From the NCBI GenBank assembly GCA_012034075.1, contig JAAURD010000001.1, positions 1-64,000 of the forward strand: a DNA stretch of 64,000 nucleotides, read 5' to 3'. This stretch comes from Chloroflexaceae bacterium. Lineage in GTDB: Bacteria; Chloroflexota; Chloroflexia; Chloroflexales; Chloroflexaceae. Each line of letters opens with the position of its first letter. Position 1 is the stretch's first letter. This document shows, in pieces, positions 55,838-64,000 of the stretch. Position numbers and translations under genes: made by a program. The notes under the pieces were generated by a model. That model was not told where the DNA came from. It did no database searches and saw nothing but the letters and a program-made list of their open reading frames with translations.

Positions 55838-56494
55838 ATGAATCAGATCTTTCGCCCCAGTGCCAACACGTATTTCAAAGTGATTGTGCTTAGTCTTGCT
55901 TTGGTTGTCGCTTCTGTGCTGTGGTCTATGGCGGTTCTTGATCGTTCCAATTTTACGCGACGAGTCAATCAACCTTTGCCCCAACCCATTGCCTTCAGCC
56001 ATGAATTGCACGCCGGCTCACTTGGTATGAATTGCCGCTACTGCCATAGTTCTGTAGACGTCAGTTCGTTTGCCAACATTCCGCCAAGCGAAACATGCAT
56101 GACCTGCCATCACGAAATTCGCACGAACAGCCCAGATGTTCAGAAAATCTGGGAAAGTTATTCCACTGGGGTACCGGTTGAATGGAACAAAGTCTATGAT
56201 CTGCCCGATCATGTGTACTTTAATCACAGTATTCATGTCAGTAAGGGCGTTGGCTGTACGACGTGTCACGGTCAGGTAAATGAAATGCCTGTTGTCTGGA
56301 GAGTACACGACTTGACAATGGGTTGGTGTCTTGATTGCCACCGCAATCCAGAAAAGTATGTTCGTCCATTAGATCAGATTTACAGTCTGGAATGGCAGCC
56401 GCCAGCCAATCAGATTGAGCAAGGACTGCAACTGGTAGAGACGTACAACATTAACTACGGCGAACTGGATCATTGCAATATTTGCCATAGATAG
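55838..56494 (+). CDS. actA: Alternative complex III subunit ActA, pentaheme cytochrome c
   Basis: 218 residues. An N-terminal helix anchors a periplasmic domain with five CxxCH motifs: C66-H70, C87-H91, C140-H144, C164-H168 and C213-H217. This is the pentaheme subunit of the quinol:electron-acceptor oxidoreductase that replaces the bc1 complex in many Chloroflexota. It starts the act operon and is followed by actB after 15 bases. Confidence 0.95.
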   Translation: MNQIFRPSANTYFKVIVLSLALVVASVLWSMAVLDRSNFTRRVNQPLPQPIAFSHELHAGSLGMNCRYCHSSVDVSSFANIPPSETCMTCHHEIRTNSPDVQKIWESYSTGVPVEWNKVYDLPDHVYFNHSIHVSKGVGCTTCHGQVNEMPVVWRVHDLTMGWCLDCHRNPEKYVRPLDQIYSLEWQPPANQIEQGLQLVETYNINYGELDHCNICHR

Positions 56495-56509
56495 CGACGG
56501 ATAGCAAAG

Positions 56510-59500
56510 ATGACGACAAAAAAACAAACAGGAACGCAGAATCACGACAACACACAACCACGTTCTACTCCTGATACCGGCGGTCAATGGCGCAGCTTTG
56601 ATGAACTGGCCGGCGATCAACGCTTGGTAGAAGAAGCTCAGGTTGAGTTTCCGAATGGGCTCCGTCCCCCGCCAAGCACATCGGTAACACGTCGTGATTT
56701 TCTTAAGATGATGACGGTTTCGCTGGCAGCTGCTGGAGTCACGGCATCATGCTCACGTCAGCCAATCGAGCAAATGTTACCCTATGCGCAACCACCTATT
56801 CCCGAACAGATCCCCAGCCTCCCGCTCTATTATGCTACTGCGATGCCATTGGGTGGGTTTGCCAATGGTTTGCTGGTGAAAAACATGATGGGTCGTCCGA
56901 TTAAGGCAGAGGGCAACCCAGAACACCCCGCCAGTCTGGGTGGTACCAATGTATTTGCCCAGGGGTCTATCTTTACGATGTACGATCCGGATCGTTCTCA
57001 GGTTGTCTTGAATACGGGGCAAAACAGTACCTGGGAAGCCTTCCGGGATACGATTGCGCCGATTATGACGGCAAAACTGGCTGATCAAGGTGCAGGTCTG
57101 GTGTTTCTTACCGAGACGATCACATCGCCCACCCTTGTCGATCAGCTGGCGCGCATGCGTGATGAACTGGGCTATGATCAGATGGAATGGTACCAATTTG
57201 AGCCAATAGATCACGCGAATGTACGGGTTGGCGCCGAACTGGCATTCGGGGAACCGGTTGACACCATCTACGACTTTACCCAGGCTGATGTCATTCTTTC
57301 ACTTGATGCGGATTTTGTCGCCCCCTCGTTTCACGGCTCGGTCCGTTATGCTCGCGATTTTGCCGACCGTCGGCGTATTCGTGAAGAGCATGGTGAAGAA
57401 CATAGCGAAGCGCCAATGAGCCGGCTCTATATCATCGAAAATACCCCTTCAACCACCGGCGTGCTTGCTGATCATCGGTTGGCCCTCCGAGCCAGCCAGA
57501 TTGAAATGGTGGCACGGATGATTGCTGGTGAGTTGGGCGTTGATAGTGGCGGGGAAATCGATACGAGCATGCTCTCCGAAGCTCAGATGACCTGGATTGA
57601 GGCGGCTGTTGCTGACCTCCGTGAGCGTGAGCCAGGTCGAACGCTGGTGATAGCCGGTGAACAGCAGCCACCAGTAGTCCATGCGCTAGCCCATGCCATG
57701 AATGATGCCCTGGGCAATGTTGACTCAACGGTTCGTTATATTGAACCAGTCGCCGGACAGCCATTCAATACCAATGCAGACGGTGATCTGGCCGGTTTGC
57801 GTGAATTGGTTGGCAAGATGTCTGCTGGTACGGTTGAGATTCTCGTCATTGTAGGCAGTAATCCCGTTTTTACCGCCCCCGTTGACCTCGATTTTGGCGG
57901 TGCGCTCGAACGGGTGAACCTGAGTATTCACCTTGGGGTGTTCCCCGATGAAACGGCCCAGGTTTGCACCTGGCATATTCCCGAAGCCTATTACCTGGAA
58001 GCCTGGAGCGATGCACGGGCCTACGATGGAACGGCCACGATTATGCAACCGCTCATCTTACCCCTGTTTGGCGGTCGATCAGCCCATGAACTGGTGGCTC
58101 TGCTTGGCGAACAGGTTGAGCGTTCGGGAGCAAGCATAGTGCGTGCGTACTGGGAAAATCAGTATGATGGCGACGATTTTGAAGTGTTCTGGCAAAATGC
58201 GTTGAACGATGGGATCGTGCCAGAAACCGAAGCTCCATCCGCCAACGTCAGTGTCCAGTCAGGTGCATTTCCTGGTCCGGCCACCGTTGCAACGGGAGAA
58301 ATGGATCTGGTCTTTCGGCCTGACCCGACGATTTGGGACGGTCGTTTTGCCAATAACGAATGGCTGCAGGAGCTGCCGAAAACGATCACGAAACTGGTCT
58401 GGGATAATGCGGTCCTGGTCAGCCCACGAACGGCCATTGCCATGCTGGGTCTGAGCGTCAGCGATCCGGAGAACCCCCAGGTCAGCGATCTGGAGCACCT
58501 CTCGGCGGCTAATGGGACTCTGGTGAACCTCTCACACAATGGCGCAAGTCTCCAGGCGCCAATCTGGATTACGCCTGGACATGCCGATAACGCAGCTACA
58601 GTCTATCTCGGCTATGGTCGTGAACAGGCTGGTAGCACTGGCACGGGGATTGGGTTTAATGCCTATAAGCTGCGGCAATCAGATGCTTTCTGGTTTACTC
58701 CGGGCTTGAGTGTAAATGCGACCGGTGGAACATATAAACTCGTCTCGACCCAGGATCATGGCACCATGGAAGGCCGGAACCATGTGCGTGCGGGTACCAT
58801 CAGCCATTTTGAGCATGACCCCGAATTTATACAACATATGGTTCACACCTTCCCCGATGAATATTCCCTCCTCCCGCCATTTACCTATGAAGAAAATGCC
58901 TGGGGAATGACCATTGAGCTGAACGCCTGTATTGCCTGTGGGGCATGTGTCACTGCGTGTCAGGCCGAAAACAACATCCCGACCGTTGGCAAGCAACAGG
59001 TAGCCACCTATCGTGCCATGCACTGGCTTCGGATTGACCGCTACTATGAGGGCAGTCTGAATGAGCCAGATACACTGGTGCAGCCGTTGCCCTGTATGCA
59101 GTGTGAACGTGCTGCCTGCGAGGTCGTCTGTCCGGTCAATGCTACGGTTCACAACGATGAAGGCCTAAACCAGATGATCTATAATCGCTGTGTCGGGACA
59201 CGTTACTGCTCAAATAACTGTGCCTACAAAGTTCGGCATTATAACTATCTGCAATATATCGATGAGCAGACTCCCAGTTTCCAACTCATGCGCAATCCGG
59301 ATGTGACTGTGCGGGCACGCGGTGTGATGGAGAAATGCACCTACTGTGTCCAGCGCATCAATGCAGCACGCATTGATGCCAAAAAAGAGGGTCGTCCTAT
59401 TGCCGATGGTGAGATTACACCGGCCTGTGCCCAGGCCTGCCCCACAAACGCAATCGTCTTTGGCGATACCAGAAATCCCGAGAGCCGTGTTGCTCAGCTG

Positions 59501-59707
59501 AAGGCCGAGCCGCATAACTATGCATTATTGGGCGAACTACTCTTCGTGCCACGCACAAGCTATCTCGGCCGCATCACCAATCCCAACGTCGCTATCAGTG
59601 GTGAGGAAATGTTTGAGGATCATGGTGGTCATGGTGATGAACCTGAAGGCAGCGGTGAAGATCACGGTGGTAGCGATGACCATGGTGGCGGTGAAGAAGA
59701 GCATTGA
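56510..59707 (+). CDS. actB: Alternative complex III subunit ActB, molybdopterin-like plus [Fe-S] fusion
   Basis: 1065 residues. A twin-arginine signal TRRDFLKMM (RR at 61-62) with a lipobox-like TASC (C81) precedes a large molybdopterin-oxidoreductase-like domain that lacks the cofactor in this family. The C-terminal part, from about residue 800, has several ferredoxin-type clusters (NACIACGACVTAC, LPCMQCERAACEVVCP, RYCSNNCAYKV, KCTYC, ACAQACPTNAIVFGD). The final 35 residues are an unusual His/Asp/Glu/Gly tail (from about EMFEDHGGHGDE). It is the largest subunit, on the periplasmic face. Confidence 0.95.
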   Translation: MTTKKQTGTQNHDNTQPRSTPDTGGQWRSFDELAGDQRLVEEAQVEFPNGLRPPPSTSVTRRDFLKMMTVSLAAAGVTASCSRQPIEQMLPYAQPPIPEQIPSLPLYYATAMPLGGFANGLLVKNMMGRPIKAEGNPEHPASLGGTNVFAQGSIFTMYDPDRSQVVLNTGQNSTWEAFRDTIAPIMTAKLADQGAGLVFLTETITSPTLVDQLARMRDELGYDQMEWYQFEPIDHANVRVGAELAFGEPVDTIYDFTQADVILSLDADFVAPSFHGSVRYARDFADRRRIREEHGEEHSEAPMSRLYIIENTPSTTGVLADHRLALRASQIEMVARMIAGELGVDSGGEIDTSMLSEAQMTWIEAAVADLREREPGRTLVIAGEQQPPVVHALAHAMNDALGNVDSTVRYIEPVAGQPFNTNADGDLAGLRELVGKMSAGTVEILVIVGSNPVFTAPVDLDFGGALERVNLSIHLGVFPDETAQVCTWHIPEAYYLEAWSDARAYDGTATIMQPLILPLFGGRSAHELVALLGEQVERSGASIVRAYWENQYDGDDFEVFWQNALNDGIVPETEAPSANVSVQSGAFPGPATVATGEMDLVFRPDPTIWDGRFANNEWLQELPKTITKLVWDNAVLVSPRTAIAMLGLSVSDPENPQVSDLEHLSAANGTLVNLSHNGASLQAPIWITPGHADNAATVYLGYGREQAGSTGTGIGFNAYKLRQSDAFWFTPGLSVNATGGTYKLVSTQDHGTMEGRNHVRAGTISHFEHDPEFIQHMVHTFPDEYSLLPPFTYEENAWGMTIELNACIACGACVTACQAENNIPTVGKQQVATYRAMHWLRIDRYYEGSLNEPDTLVQPLPCMQCERAACEVVCPVNATVHNDEGLNQMIYNRCVGTRYCSNNCAYKVRHYNYLQYIDEQTPSFQLMRNPDVTVRARGVMEKCTYCVQRINAARIDAKKEGRPIADGEITPACAQACPTNAIVFGDTRNPESRVAQLKAEPHNYALLGELLFVPRTSYLGRITNPNVAISGEEMFEDHGGHGDEPEGSGEDHGGSDDHGGGEEEH

Positions 59708-59786
59708 TGTAAAAACATATCAATGAAAATGGGTGTGCAAAGAATCATAATGAATCAAAAAACGCAATGGAAGATGGAGCAGCGGC

Positions 59787-61168
59787 ATGATACAATCTGA
59801 ATCGCTACACTCGGAGCGCAATGTTGAACCAGGGACTCCGGTTCTGGCGCCCGGTCAGAGTTACCGTTCAATCAATCGCCATATTACTTCGATTGTGCTG
59901 AAGACCGGTTCCCGCGCAACTGGTTTCTGGCCCTTGGGATTGCCTTTCTTTTGCTGATGATCTTTTTAGCCTCCGTTACCATGTTGCTGATGAATGGTGT
60001 GGGTATCTTTGGCAATAATGTCCCGGTTGCCTGGGCATTTCCAATCATCAACTTCGTCTGGTGGATTGGTATCGGTCACGCCGGGACGCTGATCTCGGCC
60101 ATTCTGTTACTCTTCCGCCAGGAATGGCGTAACTCGATTAACCGCTTTGCCGAGGCCATGACCCTGTTTGCCGTGGCCTGTGCCGGGCTTTTCCCAATTC
60201 TGCACTTGGGTCGTCCCTGGTTTTTCTACTGGCTCATTCCGTATCCAAACACCTACTGGCTCTGGCCGCAATTCCGCAGCCCGCTGGCCTGGGACGTGTT
60301 TGCCGTTTCGACCTATGCAACGGTTTCGTTATTATTCTGGCTGGTTGGTCTTATTCCAGACTTTGCCAAAATGCGTGACCGCTCTACCACGACCCTGTCA
60401 CGGTATGTCTGGGGTGTGCTGGCAATGGGTTGGACTGGGTCAGCTCGCAATTGGCAGCGTTATGAAGTGGCCTATCTCTTGCTCGCCGGTCTTTCCACAC
60501 CACTGGTCGTCTCGGTCCACAGTATTGTGAGTCTTGACTTTGCGGTGTCGGTGATGCCTGGCTGGCACAACACGATCTTCCCGCCCTACTTTGTGGCAGG
60601 TGCAGTCTTTGCCGGCTTTGCCATGGTGTTAACATTGGTGATCCCTATTCGTGCGATTTACAAGCTCGAAGGCATTATCACTATGCAACACATCGAAAAT
60701 ATGGCTAAGGTGATGCTCGCAACGGGCATGGTGGTGGTGTATGGCTATGCCATGGAAGCATTTATTGCCTGGTATAGCGGTGTCGAATACGAAGTCTTTA
60801 TGATCGCAAACCGTATGTTCGGCCCATATGCCTGGTCCTTCTGGGCCTTGATCTTCTGTAATGGTGTCGTTATCCAGCTGATGTGGTTTAAACGCTTCCG
60901 TACCAATCTTGTTCTAGTCTGGATTGTCACTATCTTTGTGAGCATTGGAATGTGGTTAGAACGATTTGTCATTGTGGTAACCAGTCTCACACGCGATTTT
61001 CTGCCATCATCCTGGGGCAACTTTATGCCAACGTTCTTTGACTTTTCGCTTTATTTCGGATCGATGGGTCTCTTTTTCGCGCTGCTATTCCTGTTTATTC
61101 GCTTCTTACCGATGATTAACATCTTTGAAGTCCAAATTTTGCAGCGCAATATCGATGAGTCACACTAA
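59787..61168 (+). CDS. actC: Alternative complex III subunit ActC, NrfD-like (one-base shift)
   Basis: About 460 residues when joined. The N-terminal 36 codons (from ATG 59787) and the rest are in different frames, rejoined by one base near 59895-59898, giving [23 protein letters not shown]. Ten membrane helices of the NrfD/PsrC type follow, with [24 protein letters not shown] and FPIINFV. It binds the quinone in the complex. The shift in such a conserved gene argues for a base-call error. Confidence 0.9.
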
Positions 61169-61200
61169 CCCGAAGTAGCACAATATTGAGAGGTGTGGAG

Positions 61201-61733
61201 ATGAGAAAGCCAATTTATGGCCTGGTAGCGGAATTTGATACGGCTGAGGAACTAATCAAAGCAACGGAAGAGGCGTACCATGAAGGGTACCGCAAATTCG
61301 ATGGGTTCTCGCCGTTCCCCATCGAAGAGGTCGCTGAAGGGATGCATTTTCACCGGACAGCGGTGCCAGCGATTGTCTTTGTTGCAGGCATAACAGGAGC
61401 TTTTGGTGGTTTTATGCTGCAGGTGATTGGCAATGCCTGGGATTATCCGATTAATGTTGGTGGACGCCCACTCATTTCATGGCAGTCATTCGTGCCAATT
61501 ACGTTTGAGTCTACCATTTGTTGGCAGCATTTTCGGCTGTGTTGAGTATGCTGCTTTTAAATGGGTTCCCCAAACCATACCAACCCGTTTTTAATACACC
61601 CAACTTCGACCGAGCATCAGAAGATGGGTTTTTCCTCTGCATAGAGGCAGCAGACCCGATGTTTGAAAGCGGGCGAACACGGCAGTTTTTACAACAACTC
61701 AACCCGCTTCAGGTATCTGAAGTTGAGTATTAG
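61201..61733 (+). CDS. actD: Alternative complex III subunit ActD (DUF3341; one-base shift)
   Basis: About 177 residues. KPIYGLVAEFDTAEELIKATEEAYHEGYRKFDGFSPFPIEEVAE is a DUF3341 N-terminus, followed by two membrane helices and NGFPKPYQPVFNTPNFDRASEDGFFLCIEAADPMF. The frame changes in the T run 61517-61519; one more T restores FESTILLAAFSAVLSMLLLNG. ActD is a small membrane subunit of the complex with no cofactor. Confidence 0.9.
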
Positions 61734-61746
61734 AAGGATCGGAAAC

Positions 61747-62442
61747 ATGTGGATGACTATTCGACAGAAATCCTGGCACATCCTGCGCGTGGTCGCCGTA
61801 ATCCTTTGTGTGTTTGTGCTTACCTCATGCGCCTTCCGCCAATGGATGTATAACCAGGCCAAGGTCAAAAACCTTCGCCCCAATGTCTTTTTTGCCGACA
61901 GCCAGTCAGCACGTCCGGCAGTAGATGGTACGGTGCCCAACGATGCACGACCAAAATTTGTGCCCGAAACTGTATCAATTGGGACGATTCGCACCAGTGA
62001 GCATTTTAATACAGGGCGTATCGATGGAGAGTTGGTAGATACATTTCCTTTCGAGATCACCGGTGAGGTTCTTGAACGGGGGCAGGATCGGTATAATGTC
62101 TACTGTGCACCTTGCCACGGTCTCGCTGGGTATGGTGTTGGCATTGTCGGTCAGCGTGGCGGTACACCAGCAGCAAACTATCATGTCAATCGTCTGCGTC
62201 CTATCACCATGGTTCAGGAACTGCAACCCGATTATGTCGCACAAGATACTAATCAGTTGGGCTACATCTTTGATGTCATTACCAACGGATTTCGTAATAT
62301 GTGGCCCTATGGTGCGAAGATAAATGTTGAAGATCGCTGGGCGATTGTTGCGTATGTGCGAGCATTGCAACTGAGCCAGAACGCGACGATTGAAGATGTA
62401 CCGGGAAGTGAGCAACCATCGTTGCAAGGGATGCAGCCATGA
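61747..62442 (+). CDS. actE: Alternative complex III subunit ActE, monoheme lipoprotein cytochrome c
   Basis: 231 residues. Lipobox LTSCAF near residue 29 and one CxxCH site, YCAPCHGLAGYG, with a likely Met ligand in GFRNMWPYG. ActE hands electrons to soluble or membrane cytochromes. ATG 61747 has AAGGA upstream; MTIRQ at 61753 is an alternative. It overlaps actF by four bases. Confidence 0.93.
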   Translation: MWMTIRQKSWHILRVVAVILCVFVLTSCAFRQWMYNQAKVKNLRPNVFFADSQSARPAVDGTVPNDARPKFVPETVSIGTIRTSEHFNTGRIDGELVDTFPFEITGEVLERGQDRYNVYCAPCHGLAGYGVGIVGQRGGTPAANYHVNRLRPITMVQELQPDYVAQDTNQLGYIFDVITNGFRNMWPYGAKINVEDRWAIVAYVRALQLSQNATIEDVPGSEQPSLQGMQP

Positions 62443-63644
62443 CAACAACAGCACAACAAAAATCATTAACTGGGTTAAATAGCGTTCAAATTGCGGGTCT
62501 GGTGCTCGGCATTGGCGGCCTTGCCCTGGTTGGGCTGGGCGCATCGCAGAGCGTCAAACAGATGTTACAGTCATATACCTTTGCCTATCTTTTCTGGTTT
62601 GGTCTAGGCCTGGGTTGCTTTGGCTTACTCATGATTCACCATCTGGTAGGTGGGCGCTGGGGCTTTATGAGCCGGCGGTTGCTCGAAGCCGGAGCCATGA
62701 CGCTGCCACTGATGGCGGTGTTATTCGCCCCCTTTGTCCTGGGCATCTTAACCCGCGATCAAAATATTACTCCCTACAAATGGGCAGACCCAACCTATAT
62801 TGCAGGAGATGCACTGCTCGAGCATAAACAACCATTCCTCAACGTTGAATTTTTCCTTATTCGAGCAGCAATCTACTGGATCATTTGGATCGGCATTACC
62901 CTGATGCTCTATAAATGGTCATATGACCAAGATCGAGCGAAACCAGGAGATTTCGCCCCGGCTCGTCGCATGCGTTTTGTGAGCGGTATTGGTATGGTCC
63001 TCTATGTCCTTACCATGACCTTTGCCGCAATTGACTGGGGCATGTCGTTAGAACCCCACTGGTATTCAGGTATCTATGGTGTGATCTTTATGGTTGGTCA
63101 GGGCTTAACCACACTGGCAATGATTGTGCTGATGTTTGCCCTGTTGCGCAAAACCCCGCCCATGAACGAAGTACTGCTACCGGTGCGTATTCATGATGTC
63201 GGGAAACTAATGTTTGCGTTTGTTATTCTCTGGACATATATGAGTTTCAGTCAATACATCATTCAATGGGCAGCGAACTTACCCGAAGAGACACCCTGGT
63301 ATATTGCTCGAACCAGTAGCGGATGGACGGCGGTATCAATGTTCCTGATCCTGTTTCACTTTGCGGTACCCTTTTTCATTCTGCTCTCACGCCGCATCAA
63401 ACGAGATCTGAGTATTCTCTGGGCGATTGCGGCCAGCCTGCTCGTCGTTCATCTCATCAATATGTTCTGGCTGATTATGCCCAATTTCTACCCCGAATTG
63501 ACCGTCCACTGGCTTGATATCGTTTCAGTGGTGGGTGTAGGGGGCATCTGGCTCGCGCTCTTTATCTGGCTCATCAAACGCCGCCCGCTGCTACCGCTCA
63601 ATGATGACTATCATGACCCGCGCAAACGGGCAGGAGGACACTAA
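62439..63644 (+). CDS. actF: Alternative complex III subunit ActF, NrfD-like
   Basis: 401 residues, ten membrane helices similar to ActC (LFWFGLGLGCFGLLMIHHLVGGRWGF; MTLPLMAVLFAPFVLG; IDWGMSLEPHWYSGIYGVIFMVGQGLTTLAMI). The two NrfD-like subunits form the membrane core of the complex. Starts at ATG 62439 inside the end of actE (ATGA) and is followed by a ribosome binding site for the next gene. Confidence 0.95.
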   Translation: MTTTAQQKSLTGLNSVQIAGLVLGIGGLALVGLGASQSVKQMLQSYTFAYLFWFGLGLGCFGLLMIHHLVGGRWGFMSRRLLEAGAMTLPLMAVLFAPFVLGILTRDQNITPYKWADPTYIAGDALLEHKQPFLNVEFFLIRAAIYWIIWIGITLMLYKWSYDQDRAKPGDFAPARRMRFVSGIGMVLYVLTMTFAAIDWGMSLEPHWYSGIYGVIFMVGQGLTTLAMIVLMFALLRKTPPMNEVLLPVRIHDVGKLMFAFVILWTYMSFSQYIIQWAANLPEETPWYIARTSSGWTAVSMFLILFHFAVPFFILLSRRIKRDLSILWAIAASLLVVHLINMFWLIMPNFYPELTVHWLDIVSVVGVGGIWLALFIWLIKRRPLLPLNDDYHDPRKRAGGH

Positions 63645-63646
63645 CC

Positions 63647-64000
63647 ATGAATAACCGACGTTATAGTGATTGGCAAAACGAAGAGACCGATGGTAAGGCG
63701 TACTTAAAAGCACGTTCCGGCAATCCCATTCGTGCCAGTATCTTTGCGGTAGGTGTGTTCCTGCTGGTCGTCTTGGTCATCGGTCTGCTTGGCGCCCTGC
63801 CACCCGTACCATATTCGCCACCAGTCTATGAAAGCAACACCATTCGGACCTTACAAACTCAGGAAACAGCGCTGCTGAATGGGTATGGCTGGATTGTACA
63901 AGACCAATCGGGTACCAACCTGATACCCTTTGGCACCAACAATCAAGAGACTGGTATCGTGCATATTCCTATTTCCGAGGCGATGACGAAAATACTCGAA
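63647..64000 (+). CDS. Small membrane protein after actF (cut by window end)
   Basis: 118 codons are present, all in frame with no stop: MNNRRYSDWQNEETDGKAYLKARSG, a membrane helix (FAVGVFLLVVLVIGLLGAL) and an external part ending NGYGWIVQDQSG...VHIPISEAMTKILE. The pattern GYGW ... IPI-x-AM matches small proteins that commonly sit between act and SCO1/cytochrome-oxidase genes. CAGGAGGA at 63631-63638 precedes ATG 63647. Its function is not established. Confidence 0.6.
   Translation, partial: MNNRRYSDWQNEETDGKAYLKARSGNPIRASIFAVGVFLLVVLVIGLLGALPPVPYSPPVYESNTIRTLQTQETALLNGYGWIVQDQSGTNLIPFGTNNQETGIVHIPISEAMTKILE

Overview
The window looks like chromosome of a member of the Chloroflexota, probably class Chloroflexia. 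The evidence is a complete Alternative Complex III operon (actABCDEF), a SCO1664 / DUF3090 / histidine-phosphatase gene trio otherwise typical of Actinobacteria, Glu-rich linkers in exported lipoproteins and frequent GTG/TTG starts. This is inference from gene content; no 16S gene or ribosomal-protein cluster is present to fix it.

Layout. 1-425: tRNA-Ser(GGA) with a good promoter. 532-11058 (+): a surface-polysaccharide locus with a GDP-fucose-synthase-like enzyme, an ABC-2 export permease without its ATPase, a sulfotransferase, glycosyltransferases of the GT4 and GT2 types, a Wzy-like membrane protein and a terminal module of GT4, epimerase and WecA/WbpL-like initiating transferase. 11133-13330 (-): rsgA and an ABC ATPase gene, preceded by a leader region with a small ORF, an operator-like palindrome and mutually exclusive hairpins. 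13409-19116 (-): a second sugar/sulfation operon with an MptE-like protein, SDR, hydroxyacid dehydrogenase, CMP-sugar synthetase, two sulfotransferases and an FkbM methyltransferase. 19201-19582: two copies of a MITE-like repeat. 19582-22946 (-): ferrous iron uptake (feoA, feoA, split feoB, feoC). 23447-25123 (+): a Fur-family regulator with a NikL-like protein and CbiM. 25143-27109 (-): the SCO1664 trio.

27409-36261: tyrosine recombinase, atypical P1B-type ATPase, enolase, two nearly identical exported DsrE-like proteins, rpsO-pnp. 36284-46118: LCP-family cell-wall enzyme, DUF2227, three tRNA genes (Gln, Leu, His), exported LamG-like and DUF11-like proteins, DUF507, GtrB-like transferase, pyrophosphatase, Nudix hydrolase, ybeY and a luciferase-like oxidoreductase. 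46189-51156: pstSCAB with a PHO-box-like element far upstream. 51281-55485: tetraheme cytochrome, Cys-rich GAF/HD-GYP protein, DUF4388 protein and hemW. 55624-64000 (+): the act operon with two tandem promoters, running off the window edge.

At least ten otherwise intact genes are broken by single-base frame shifts (eleven shifts, ten of which look like missing bases), mostly in short homopolymers and including conserved genes such as pstA, actC and actD. I read these as residual sequencing errors rather than real pseudogenes and annotate each locus as one gene. The best candidates for something undescribed are the switchable tandem terminator with leader ORF upstream of the ABC ATPase (13023-13330), the CMP-sugar/sulfation cassette that lacks a NeuB-type synthase, the Fur-NikL-CbiM operon without its ECF motor, and the duplicated exported DsrE proteins.
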